A DNA stretch of 14,161 nt from Kiritimatiellia bacterium (GTDB lineage: Bacteria > Verrucomicrobiota > Kiritimatiellia > SLAD01): contig SLCI01000003.1 in assembly GCA_007125875.1 (NCBI GenBank), positions 1 through 14,161 of the forward strand, written 5' to 3'. The notes under the pieces were generated by a model that worked only from the letters and a program-made list of their open reading frames with translations, was not told the DNA's origin and did no database searches. This document shows, piece by piece, positions 1-6,631 of this stretch. Each line of letters begins with the position of its first letter. Within the stretch, counting starts at the first letter, position 1. Position numbers and translations under genes: made by a program.

Positions 1-565
1 AAACACCGTGACTGCCGAATCGGTAGCGCACAGCGGATGTCGCCAACCCCGCACGAACGGGATTGTTCTCGATGTACTTCCAGCAATGCCACACTGCGGG
101 ACCGTCCTCAAGCAGCGTGTTCTTGAAGCGATCCGCCCAAACAGCCCCTCTTCGGCGCTGCGAGCGGGTATTGTTATACCACATGCTAAAGAGCTGCTGC
201 AGGTGACGCATAAACCAACTGATATCGACCATACGTTTTTGCCATTCGCGACACAGATCGCCGCCCGGGTAAAGCGTCCGACGGCCGCCATGAAACGCCT
301 CGTAACGCCTGCAGACCTCTTCTTCCGGTGGTTGCAAGGCGGGTGCATACAGCAGCAGGTGATAGTGATTTCCCAGCACCTGATAAGCAACCACCTCGAT
401 GGCGTAAAGCCTCGAAATCCGCATCAACAATCGCACAAACTTCGCCTTTTCAACGCGCCCGAAGGGGCGTTCCCCCGCCAAGCCTACCGCGCGGTTATAG
501 CAATGATACCAACCATCCCGATCTCTCACCTTGAGTCTTGAAGTTCTCAATTCCGCTCCTTTCAT
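1..565 (-). CDS. REP-associated (Y1/RAYT-like) transposase, 3' end cut by window edge
   Basis: Single-strand HUH/Y1 transposase of the IS200/RAYT superfamily; such enzymes nick and join short palindromic repeat DNA. The frame is open for 188 codons from ATG 565 to the window edge. Visible motifs: YHCYNRAVG near residue 20, the metal-binding HUH triad in GNHYHLLLY (H67, H69), a GAVWADRFK block near residue 145 and YIENNPVRAGL near residue 170, all in family order. The start is supported by GAAGGGG about 5 nt upstream. Odd: in the helix that normally carries the catalytic tyrosine (family pattern Y-x3-[FY]-N) the sequence is QLFSMWYN, so the usual Tyr is Phe126 and a Tyr (Y130) sits four residues later. 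No terminal inverted repeats or neighbouring transposase genes are seen, which fits a domesticated RAYT rather than an IS. A GGGACAGA motif lies 76 nt upstream of the start. Family assignment is confident; activity is unknown. Confidence 0.85.
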   Translation of the reverse strand, partial: MKGAELRTSRLKVRDRDGWYHCYNRAVGLAGERPFGRVEKAKFVRLLMRISRLYAIEVVAYQVLGNHYHLLLYAPALQPPEEEVCRRYEAFHGGRRTLYPGGDLCREWQKRMVDISWFMRHLQQLFSMWYNNTRSQRRRGAVWADRFKNTLLEDGPAVWHCWKYIENNPVRAGLATSAVRYRFGSHGV

Positions 566-640
566 ATCGGCCCCTTCATCGGCCTCAATGAGAAAGAGAA
601 ACGAGCTCCGAAAATTTCCGCGAAAAAGTGAAAGAAAATA

Positions 641-658
641 AGGGACAGAGATGTCAGT
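641..658. repeat. GGGACAGA-family motif copy between the RAYT and srkA-like genes
   Basis: AGGGACAGAGATGTCAG lies between the RAYT start and the stop codon of the kinase gene. It holds the core AGGGACA and a small hairpin, GACA-GAGA-TGTC. It is inverted relative to the copy at 1656-1669 on the other side of the kinase gene. It is one of 14 copies of the heptamer in the window. Confidence 0.6.
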
Positions 659-661
659 CGA

Positions 662-1636
662 TCAAATCGCTCGTTTGATTTCGTTCTTCTGCTTCAGCAG
701 GTCGGCAATTTCCCGTCGCCAAAAGGTTGCCGTGCCCCAATCCGGCGCCAGACGCGAAAAACCGCCATCAGCGATTTGGCGAGCGCACCAAGCCGTATAA
801 TGGATGTATCGCATGGCACGTAAGGGCTCGATCAGCCTGAGCGATTCATTCGAAAATTCATGAAATAGCTCATAACCGCTCAATAGCGCATCCAGTTCGT
901 ACCGCGCGTTGGGCAGCCTATCGGGCAGTATCAGCCAGAGATCCTGAACGGCGGGCCCGACCGAGAGATCGTCGAAATCCAGTATGTGATAACCATCGCC
1001 GGGGCGATGCAAGATGTTACCACCATGCAGGTCGGCGTGGATACGAATGGCTTCCACATCGCCAAACAAGGGACTGATCAGATCAATGATGGATCCGCAC
1101 ACGTCTTCGAATTCATCCGCATGTTCCGGGACCATGCGTTCGCAATCGAGAATGTAATCCAAATGTTCTTCGGTAGACTCCGCCGGATGAAGGTGAATGC
1201 GATCTTGCGGCATGCGATGGGCACCAACTTGATGCATTCTGCCGATTAAGCGCCCCATCTGTGGCCACACATCCCGGGCAGGCTCTTCCAGCGGACGGCC
1301 ACCCTTTTTAGGGAAGAGCGAAAACGGGATATCCCTAAGATGATGCAATGCTGAACCGTCTTCGGACGCCATGGGCGGAACGACTGGGACCTCAGCTTCC
1401 GCCAGCTCCAGCAGGAAGTCGACCTCATCCTGCAGCGCTTGAAGACTCCAGCGGCCCGGCCGATAGAACTTAGCAATTACGAACTCGCCGGACGCCAATC
1501 CGACTTCATAAACACGGTTAATATAGCTATTTAGGGGGCGACAAATGTTATTACCGCGCTCATGCAACACTTCCTCAACCACATCAATGACGGAATCAGG
1601 GGAAAGCGTCGCAAAATCAGCACTGGGCACGGTCAT
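662..1636 (-). CDS. srkA: SrkA/YihE-like stress-response protein kinase (APH fold)
   Basis: A 324-residue cytoplasmic kinase of the aminoglycoside-phosphotransferase fold, close in length to E. coli SrkA (YihE), a Ser/Thr kinase linked to stress survival. Seen: nucleotide-binding N-lobe with Lys in FVIAKFYRPGRWS (about residue 55), catalytic loop IHADLHGGNIL (about residue 200, the HxDxxxxN pattern) and the metal-binding ILDFDDLSVGPAVQDLW that is characteristic of this family. Start ATG 1636 has GGAG nine nt upstream. The gene stands alone, head-to-head with gcvT, and is flanked on both sides by inverted GGGACAGA motifs (641-658 and 1656-1669). The right-hand copy lies just upstream of the Shine-Dalgarno, so it would be in or near the promoter or leader. 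Another APH-family role is possible, but the GPAVQDLW block argues for SrkA. Confidence 0.85.
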   Translation of the reverse strand: MTVPSADFATLSPDSVIDVVEEVLHERGNNICRPLNSYINRVYEVGLASGEFVIAKFYRPGRWSLQALQDEVDFLLELAEAEVPVVPPMASEDGSALHHLRDIPFSLFPKKGGRPLEEPARDVWPQMGRLIGRMHQVGAHRMPQDRIHLHPAESTEEHLDYILDCERMVPEHADEFEDVCGSIIDLISPLFGDVEAIRIHADLHGGNILHRPGDGYHILDFDDLSVGPAVQDLWLILPDRLPNARYELDALLSGYELFHEFSNESLRLIEPLRAMRYIHYTAWCARQIADGGFSRLAPDWGTATFWRREIADLLKQKNEIKRAI

Positions 1637-1655
1637 TTTAAGTCACTCCATAAAG

Positions 1656-1669
1656 TAATGTCTGTCCCC
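1656..1669. repeat. TCTGTCCC-family motif copy upstream of srkA and gcvT
   Basis: TAATGTCTGTCCCC lies in the 61-nt gap between the divergent kinase and gcvT starts. The 13-mer TAATGTCTGTCCC recurs exactly at 5527-5539 inside the deacetylase-like gene. It is inverted relative to the copy at 641-658. Confidence 0.6.
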
Positions 1670-1697
1670 TTATACCCTAACGCGCTAGGATCGATGC

Positions 1698-2786
1698 ATG
1701 GAAAAGAAGACTCCGCTGCATGATACTCATCGTGAACTCGGCGCTCGCATGGCGAGTTTCGCCGGCTGGGCCATGCCCATTCAGTATGAGGGCATACTCG
1801 CTGAACATTTGCACTGCCGCGAAAAGGCCAGCCTATTCGATATATGCCACATGGGGGAGTTCTTTATTAGCGGGGCTACAGCCGGGCAAGATCTTGAACG
1901 CTTACTTACGCAACCGATTCAGACACTTCAACATCATCAGTGTCGCTATGGATTTCTTCTGAACGAAGAAGGCGGCGTCCTCGATGACCTGACCTGCTAC
2001 CGCTTGGGCGGTGACCAGTTCTATTTGGTCGTGAATGCGGCGAATATTCAAACGGATGCCGACTGGATTCGCGAACACCTGTCAAGGGACACTCATTTCG
2101 ACGATCGTTCGGCATCAACAGCCAAACTGGACCTGCAAGGCCCATGGTCACGCAAATGCCTCGAAGAGACGCTGGCGATCTCTGTCCCTAATCTCAAATT
2201 CTTTCGCGCATGCGAGTTGGAGATCGAAGGCAACCCCAGCCTGCTGAGTCGCACCGGCTACACAGGCGAGTGGGGATACGAATTATATGTCCCTACGGAT
2301 TATACTGCGTCCCTCTGGGAACGACTGCTCGGCCATGAGGACGTCAAGCCGGCAGGACTGGGAGCCCGTGACACACTACGGCTGGAGGTGGGCTATCCGC
2401 TGCACGGCCACGAGCTGACCGCCGACCGGACACCGGCGGGAGCCACTGGGGGCGCATTCATCAACCTGGACAAGGACTTTATCGGCAAAGGCCCCGTTCA
2501 GCGTGAGCTTGCTGAAGGGCCACGCCAGAAACTGGTTGGTCTGCAGCTAGCGACTAAGCGAGCCGCCCGCGCCGGTGACACCGTTTTCGCGGATCAATCT
2601 CCTGTAGGGACAGTCACGAGCGGTTCTCTGTCCCCATCGCTGGGCATTGCGATTGCCCTGGCCTACGTGGACACCCCGTATAGCCAGCCAGGCCAAAAAC
2701 TGACGATCGAAGTGCGAGGCACACAACTTGAAGCCAAGGTTGTTGGGCTGCCCTTTTATAAGCAGGGCTCGGCACGGAAAGGATAG
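1698..2786 (+). CDS. gcvT: Aminomethyltransferase, glycine cleavage T protein
   Basis: T protein of the glycine cleavage system. It moves the aminomethyl group from lipoylated H protein to tetrahydrofolate, giving methylene-THF and ammonia. The 362-residue length is normal. Seen: the N-terminal THxxLGARMxxFAGW block with MPIQY, SLFDICHMGE, GGVLDDLTCYRL (with the folate-site Asp), SRTGYTGEWGYELYV, GLGARDTLRLEVGYPLHGHEL and the C-terminal VGTVTSGSLSPSLG. Start ATG 1698 has AGGA seven nt upstream. Genes for H and P proteins are not in the window. The 3' end overlaps the convergent pseudouridine-synthase gene by 31 nt, with no terminator between them. The coding region contains five TGTCCC/GGGACA hexamers, including an inverted pair at 2607-2634. 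Confidence 0.95.
   Translation: MEKKTPLHDTHRELGARMASFAGWAMPIQYEGILAEHLHCREKASLFDICHMGEFFISGATAGQDLERLLTQPIQTLQHHQCRYGFLLNEEGGVLDDLTCYRLGGDQFYLVVNAANIQTDADWIREHLSRDTHFDDRSASTAKLDLQGPWSRKCLEETLAISVPNLKFFRACELEIEGNPSLLSRTGYTGEWGYELYVPTDYTASLWERLLGHEDVKPAGLGARDTLRLEVGYPLHGHELTADRTPAGATGGAFINLDKDFIGKGPVQRELAEGPRQKLVGLQLATKRAARAGDTVFADQSPVGTVTSGSLSPSLGIAIALAYVDTPYSQPGQKLTIEVRGTQLEAKVVGLPFYKQGSARKG
2606..2635. repeat. Inverted pair of the GGGACAG motif inside gcvT
   Basis: GGGACAG (2607-2613) and CTGTCCC (2628-2634) are perfect 7-bp inverted arms separated by 14 nt, inside the codons for the conserved VGTVTSGSLSPS segment. The mRNA could form a stem here. Both arms belong to the motif family seen elsewhere in the window. 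Confidence 0.6.
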
Positions 2787-3430
2787 TCCGGCGCCTCGAA
2801 CCGCATGATTTCGTCTCTGGTGGGATGACGAAACTCGATCGCGAACGACCATAACCCCAAATCGCCTTCACCGCGCGTTGCGCCGTACTTCCGATCGCCC
2901 ACCAGCGGACAACCAATCCTCGCGAACTGCACGCGAATTTGGTGTGGACGCCCCGTTTCCAGATCGACCTCGACCAAGTTCAGCGATTCGCCGACAGGCG
3001 ATAACACCTTGTATCGCAGTATCGCCTCGCGCGCGGCGGGCGCGCCCGGCGACACGACTTCAACGACATTTCGCTGGCGATCCTTGAGCAGCCAGTGGCT
3101 TAAGCGTCCTTCCAAGGGCTCAGGGCACCCTTCTACCTGAGCAATGTACGTTTTGCGAAAGGTTCGATTCCGAATCTGCTCAGATAACCTCGCCGCGCCT
3201 TTACTGGTGCGACCTAACACCATGACCCCGCCAACCGGACGATCCAAGCGATGCACCAAACCGAGGAATACGTTGCCCGGTTTCTGATACTTTTCCTTGA
3301 GATAATTTTTCAATTCACGCTGCAAATCAGGATCGCCTGAACGATCTGCCTGAACGGGCAGACCGGGCGGTTTTATGACGACGAGGAGATGATTATCCTC
3401 ATAAAGTACGGGTACCGGAACCACGCTCAT
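2756..3430 (-). CDS. RluA-family RNA pseudouridine synthase
   Basis: Converts uridine to pseudouridine in rRNA or tRNA. About 224 residues, the short RluA class without an N-terminal S4 domain. Seen: LLVVIKPPGLPVQ near the N-terminus, the catalytic HRLDRPVGGVMVLGRTSKGA block (Asp nucleophile in HRLDR, about residue 65) and LETGRPHQIRVQFARIGCPLVGDRKYG in the C-terminal half. Start choice: ATG 3430 overlaps the methyltransferase stop as ATGA, a typical coupled start; the upstream in-frame TTG at 3442 is less likely. It is the last gene of the five-gene minus-strand unit and its stop lies inside the end of gcvT. The exact target uridine cannot be told from sequence. Confidence 0.92.
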   Translation of the reverse strand: MSVVPVPVLYEDNHLLVVIKPPGLPVQADRSGDPDLQRELKNYLKEKYQKPGNVFLGLVHRLDRPVGGVMVLGRTSKGAARLSEQIRNRTFRKTYIAQVEGCPEPLEGRLSHWLLKDRQRNVVEVVSPGAPAAREAILRYKVLSPVGESLNLVEVDLETGRPHQIRVQFARIGCPLVGDRKYGATRGEGDLGLWSFAIEFRHPTRDEIMRFEAPDYPFRAEPCL

Positions 3431-4293
3431 TCTGCGGACCAACGCCCGAAACTACCGCACGGCAATACCATGTCGGAACACGATATTGGCAAGGCCACCT
3501 CGCCGAATTTGACCGTTCCCCCAAAGCGTTCGCGCACAAGTGTTTTCAGCATGTTCGCAGCCACGATCGGCGAGAATCCGGTGGTGTAGGAGTTTACGAG
3601 GAAGAAGAGCGGTTTATCCGAAAGCAAAACCGCACACTGCTCAATCAATGGATAAAGGTTGTCCTCGATCTTCCACAGCTCACCGGTGGGCCCTCGCCCG
3701 TAGGTAGGCGGATCCATGACAATCGCGTCATAGCGACTACCGCGACGCTGCTCACGCTGAATGAACTTGATGACGTCATCCGTGATGTAGCGGACCGGCC
3801 GATTCCCGAGACCCGACAGTTGCGCATTCTCTTTGGCTCGGGTCACCATCCGTTTGGCCGCATCCACGTGGCATACCTCGGCACCGGCCGCAGCCAACGC
3901 AACCGTGGCACCACCGGTATAGGCAAACAAATTTAGCACCTGAATTCGGCGCCCAGCATTCTCCACGAGCTCCCGCATCCAGTCCCAATTGACCGCTTGC
4001 TCGGGAAATAAGCCGGTGTGCTTGAAGCCGGTCGGTTCAATGTGAAATTGGAGGTCACGATAGGAAACCTGCCAGCGGCCCGGTGTCGAAGAGCCCGTTC
4101 GCCAATGCCCGCCGCCGCTGTCGCTACGCTGATACACGGCATGTGCCCGATCCCAATAGCGACCATCCCTTAACGGTGGCCAAATGGCCTGTGGGTCCGG
4201 CCGTCGCAGGATGATCGAGCCCCATCGCTCCAATTTTTCCCCTGCGCCGGCGTCCAACAATTCGTAATCGGTCCAATCACGTGCCACTAGCAT
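3427..4293 (-). CDS. Class I SAM-dependent RNA methyltransferase (RlmI/COG1092-like)
   Basis: A 288-residue Rossmann-fold methyltransferase resembling the catalytic part of 23S rRNA methyltransferases of the RlmI/RlmK group, but without an N-terminal PUA domain. Seen: VLNLFAYTGGATVALAAAGA (SAM motif I), HVDAAKRMVTRAKENAQLSG (motif II), YDAIVMDPPTYGRGP (motif IV, DPPxYG) and a terminal LPCGSFGRW, which I recall from PUA-less members. Start: ATG 4293 has GGGGAG eight nt upstream and gives a 17-nt overlap with the Hsp33 gene; a TTG at 4341 would extend it by 16 residues but has no comparable Shine-Dalgarno. Co-transcribed with the RluA-like gene, so the pair probably modifies rRNA or tRNA. The target base is not determined. 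Confidence 0.88.
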   Translation of the reverse strand: MLVARDWTDYELLDAGAGEKLERWGSIILRRPDPQAIWPPLRDGRYWDRAHAVYQRSDSGGGHWRTGSSTPGRWQVSYRDLQFHIEPTGFKHTGLFPEQAVNWDWMRELVENAGRRIQVLNLFAYTGGATVALAAAGAEVCHVDAAKRMVTRAKENAQLSGLGNRPVRYITDDVIKFIQREQRRGSRYDAIVMDPPTYGRGPTGELWKIEDNLYPLIEQCAVLLSDKPLFFLVNSYTTGFSPIVAANMLKTLVRERFGGTVKFGEVALPISCSDMVLPCGSFGRWSAE

Positions 4294-5194
4294 CTTTGTC
4301 GCTCCCCTGCGGTTGATTCCATGCCCGGATACAATCTTCAACCGTCAATTCGTAGGCCTCATTGCAAAAGTGGCAACGCAGTTTGACGGGTTCCTCTTTC
4401 TGCACGATGTCCATGCGATCCGCATATGATAAGCAGCGAACGGCGGCATCCATCTTGTCGGGCCCGCACGTGCACTTGAAAACGGGCTGTATGGCCGCAG
4501 CGGTGCTCCAGTCCGCGGCCCACTTGGTGTCATCCCCAACCAACTCCTTCAGTAGTTGATCCAACTGTTCGGGATGCTCCGATGGATCGGACAGCACGTC
4601 TCTTACTTCCGGCACGTGCAAACGGGAGCGGATTTCCTGGAATCGATCCAAGTCCGCTCCGGGTAGAGCCTGTAATATTATCCCGCGCGCCAGCGAAACG
4701 GGGCGCTGCGGATTGTGATCGAACCCGACAATCACCGCGGCGCTACTCTCGACCTGATCACTGATACACAGAAACGCGGCTAAATCATCAACCACATCCA
4801 TAAAACAAGGCTCGATGGTCCCGGATGCCAAGACTTTGCCACCGCGACTGCGCACAACGCGAATTTCGCCGCCATCGCCATACAGCTCCTCAATGGTCTC
4901 GGTCGCCCCGAGCTGGGCCGGATTGATCAGTCCCCGCACGGTACCGTCTTGTCCCGCATCGACGACAATCGCGCTCAGCGATCCGTGATAGGACCAGCGA
5001 ATATTGATACGCTCCGCTTGCGCGGCGGGAGCTACAGCCAGCAAGCCGGCCGTCAGCGAACGCACCAACAGGTGGGCGGCGACAGGATCGCAATCGTGAC
5101 GCAGCACAACCTCATTCGCGACATCTGTGGTCACCGCATATTGAAACGCAATATCCAGCGACTCGATTCGCCCTTTGATCAGTGTATCTTTCAT
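4277..5194 (-). CDS. hslO: Redox-regulated chaperone Hsp33
   Basis: Holdase chaperone switched on by oxidation of a zinc-bound cysteine cluster; cytoplasmic. 305 residues, normal length. Seen: N-terminal IESLDIAFQYAVTT and the central NPAQLGATETIEELYGDGGEIRVVRS region. The C-terminal redox switch is intact: CxC at residues 241/243 and CxxC at 274/277 (LRCHFCNEAYELT). Start ATG 5194 lies 11 nt after the stop of the deacetylase-like gene, with only a weak GGA upstream, so translation is probably coupled. Pairing with a deacetylase-like enzyme and RNA-modification genes suggests a general maintenance operon. Confidence 0.94.
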   Translation of the reverse strand: MKDTLIKGRIESLDIAFQYAVTTDVANEVVLRHDCDPVAAHLLVRSLTAGLLAVAPAAQAERINIRWSYHGSLSAIVVDAGQDGTVRGLINPAQLGATETIEELYGDGGEIRVVRSRGGKVLASGTIEPCFMDVVDDLAAFLCISDQVESSAAVIVGFDHNPQRPVSLARGIILQALPGADLDRFQEIRSRLHVPEVRDVLSDPSEHPEQLDQLLKELVGDDTKWAADWSTAAAIQPVFKCTCGPDKMDAAVRCLSYADRMDIVQKEEPVKLRCHFCNEAYELTVEDCIRAWNQPQGSDKDASGT

Positions 5195-5205
5195 CAGTAT
5201 TCCAC

Positions 5206-6156
5206 TTACTCGCGGAGGCCATTCATCAGCTCATCAACATGAACACAAACCGCCTCAGTCAATCCGCGGATGTTATACCCGCCCTCCAAGACAGACACCA
5301 ATCGATTCTCAGCATATTTTGCAGCTAGCTCCATTATCTGAGCCGTCATGCGGCGGAAATCTTCGTTGGTGAGGCATAAATGGCCTAGCGGGTCATCCTC
5401 ATGGGAGTCGAAACCGGCTGAAATAAATATCATTTCGGGCTGGAAACGCTCCATGGCCGGCAACAGTTCATTCTCAATCGCCGCCAGCATGTCGCCACCG
5501 CCCGCGCCGGCGGGCAACGCGACGTTTAATGTCTGTCCCTCTCCTGCCCCCGCACCCGTTTCGTATGGCCAACCGGTAAAGGGATATAGCGGCGACTCAT
5601 GGGCACTGAAATAGAATACGCCGGGATCTTCATAAAAGATATCCTGTGTGCCATTGCCATGATGGACGTCCCAATCAATAATTAAGACACGCTCGAGGCC
5701 GTGCCGTTCCCGCGCATAGCGAGCCCCGATCGCCACATTATTAAAGATGCAAAAGCCCATTCCCCGATCGCGGGTGGCGTGGTGTCCCGGCGGTCGCACC
5801 AAGCAAAAGGCATTACGGCTTTCGCCCCCGCAGACGGCATCGACCGCGCGCAACACGCTGCCGGCGGCGTATTCCGCGACTTCAAGCGAGCGATACGATA
5901 CAGCTGTGTCCCCTGTACTCAGCTGCGTCATTCCGCTATGAATCTCCTGTCGCACTTGATTGATGTACTCGGCGGAATGGCAGCGCAGCAGATCCTCTTC
6001 CAAGGCCGGGCGCGCGGTTAAACAGAGCATTAACTCCTGCAGCCCCCGCTCGCGCAGGGCCCGTGCCACCGCCGAATAACGTTCTGGGCATTCGGGATGA
6101 TTCCAGCCGGGATCGTGCTGGGCAAACAAGGGGTCCATTAAAAGGGCTGTCGGCAT
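5206..6156 (-). CDS. Histone-deacetylase-family (AcuC/HDAC-like) zinc hydrolase
   Basis: Member of the arginase/deacetylase fold; bacterial homologues act on acetyl-lysine, acetylpolyamines or small amides. 316 residues. Seen: HPECPERYSAVARAL near residue 20, RPPGHHATRDRGMGFCIFNNVAIGA (tandem catalytic His), VLIIDWDVHHGNGTQDIFY (zinc-binding Asp and His), ISAGFDSHEDDPLG (second zinc Asp) and EGGYNIRGL (transition-state Tyr). All catalytic residues are present, so it should be active. Start ATG 6156 comes 3 nt after the stop of the upstream mini-gene and has no clear Shine-Dalgarno, implying coupling. The substrate is not inferable; acetylpolyamine, acetyl-protein or another amide are all possible. 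The codons for GQT carry one exact copy of the TCTGTCCC motif. Confidence 0.92.
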   Translation of the reverse strand: MPTALLMDPLFAQHDPGWNHPECPERYSAVARALRERGLQELMLCLTARPALEEDLLRCHSAEYINQVRQEIHSGMTQLSTGDTAVSYRSLEVAEYAAGSVLRAVDAVCGGESRNAFCLVRPPGHHATRDRGMGFCIFNNVAIGARYARERHGLERVLIIDWDVHHGNGTQDIFYEDPGVFYFSAHESPLYPFTGWPYETGAGAGEGQTLNVALPAGAGGGDMLAAIENELLPAMERFQPEMIFISAGFDSHEDDPLGHLCLTNEDFRRMTAQIMELAAKYAENRLVSVLEGGYNIRGLTEAVCVHVDELMNGLRE

Positions 6157-6159
6157 CGT

Positions 6160-6324
6160 CTAGAACAGCGTGTAAATGAAAGGGGCAGCCGACTGGCCCA
6201 CAAAGATCAGGCCGCTCATCAGCAGCAGCATGAGGATGATCGGAATGATCCACCAAGCCTTGTTATGCCAGGCAAACAGGCCAAACTCCCTCAACAATTT
6301 AAATAAATGACGGATAAATCGCAT
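6160..6324 (-). CDS. DUF5989-family single-span membrane mini-protein
   Basis: A 54-residue ORF: basic, aromatic N-terminus (MRFIRHLFKLLREFGLF), then WHNKAWWIIPIILMLLLMSG with one hydrophobic span (about residues 25-43), ending SAAPFIYTLF. The layout KxWW-IIPI-L/I-rich span and the terminal APFIYTLF match DUF5989 as I remember it. No function is established; I recall relatives next to SxtJ-like and carbamoyltransferase genes, which are absent here. It is the first gene of the minus-strand unit; its TAG is 3 nt before the deacetylase-like ATG. No Shine-Dalgarno precedes ATG 6324. Identification rests on the C-terminal motif and length. Confidence 0.8.
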   Translation of the reverse strand: MRFIRHLFKLLREFGLFAWHNKAWWIIPIILMLLLMSGLIFVGQSAAPFIYTLF

Positions 6325-6369
6325 CGATTTGTGTTTTAAAAAAGACTGCTGTTACAGCTCAGTCCCTTA

Positions 6370-6543
6370 ATGACTTGTTCACAATCCGCAAGCGCACTAC
6401 GCTTTAGATCCGAAGACTTTAACCACATTACCAAACGATGTCACGACAGCGATGAAGGCGATTTGGGCATCTTAGCGGATTTAACCTTTTCAGCCAAAGG
6501 GACAGAGCTGTTTCACGATTATGACTTTTTATGCTTATTATAA
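6370..6543 (+). CDS. Possible 57-codon ORF in the divergent intergenic region (doubtful)
   Basis: ATG 6370 to TAA 6543 is open for 57 codons (MTCSQSASALRF...FLCLL). No Shine-Dalgarno is visible and I recognise no domain or family. Its stop abuts the AGGA that serves the 25-codon mini-ORF at 6554. It overlaps the candidate minus-strand promoter. It may be chance; it is listed because the 299-nt gap 6325-6623 holds no other sizeable frame. Confidence 0.15.
   Translation: MTCSQSASALRFRSEDFNHITKRCHDSDEGDLGILADLTFSAKGTELFHDYDFLCLL
6469..6497 (-). promoter_or_regulatory. Candidate housekeeping promoter for the DUF5989-to-rluA-like unit
   Basis: On the minus strand, TTGGCT (6492-6497) and TAAGAT (6469-6474) are separated by exactly 17 nt, a good match to a sigma-70 promoter. 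Transcription would start near 6460, leaving a leader of about 135 nt before the DUF5989 start. A GGGACAGA-family copy (6498-6506) touches the -35 element, so a factor binding that motif could affect this promoter. Sequence match only. Confidence 0.45.
6498..6507. repeat. GGGACAGA-family motif copy in the divergent gap
   Basis: AGGGACAGAG directly abuts the candidate -35 element of the minus-strand promoter. A TGTGTCCCT copy in the opposite orientation lies at 6578-6586 in the same gap, so the two form a widely spaced inverted pair around the upstream end of the epimerase leader. Confidence 0.55.
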
Positions 6544-6553
6544 GGACCACGCT

Positions 6554-6631
6554 ATGGCGCCTCCCCACCAGCACTTCTGTGTCCCTGTCGGCTTTGTCTC
6601 TTCACTCTTGACCCGGGAACCTTATGTCTAA
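6554..6631 (+). CDS. 25-codon leader ORF overlapping the epimerase start
   Basis: ATG 6554 is preceded by TAAGGA with about 7 nt spacing, a better Shine-Dalgarno than that of the downstream gene. It encodes MAPPHQHFCVPVGFVSSLLT plus REPYV and ends at TAA 6629-6631, overlapping the epimerase ATG (6624) by 8 nt in another frame. This geometry suggests translational coupling through a leader peptide. Alternatively it is the remnant of an earlier start. No homology is recognised. Confidence 0.35.
   Translation: MAPPHQHFCVPVGFVSSLLTREPYV

Noticed and set aside
8..541. 177-codon plus-strand ORF
   Set aside because: It is antisense to the transposase frame, which has the HUH motif and other family blocks; the plus-strand translation has no recognisable pattern.
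2614..2916. Minus-strand ORFs spanning the gcvT 3' end
   Set aside because: They overlap gcvT and the RluA-like gene, and carry no motif; both host genes are complete and conserved.
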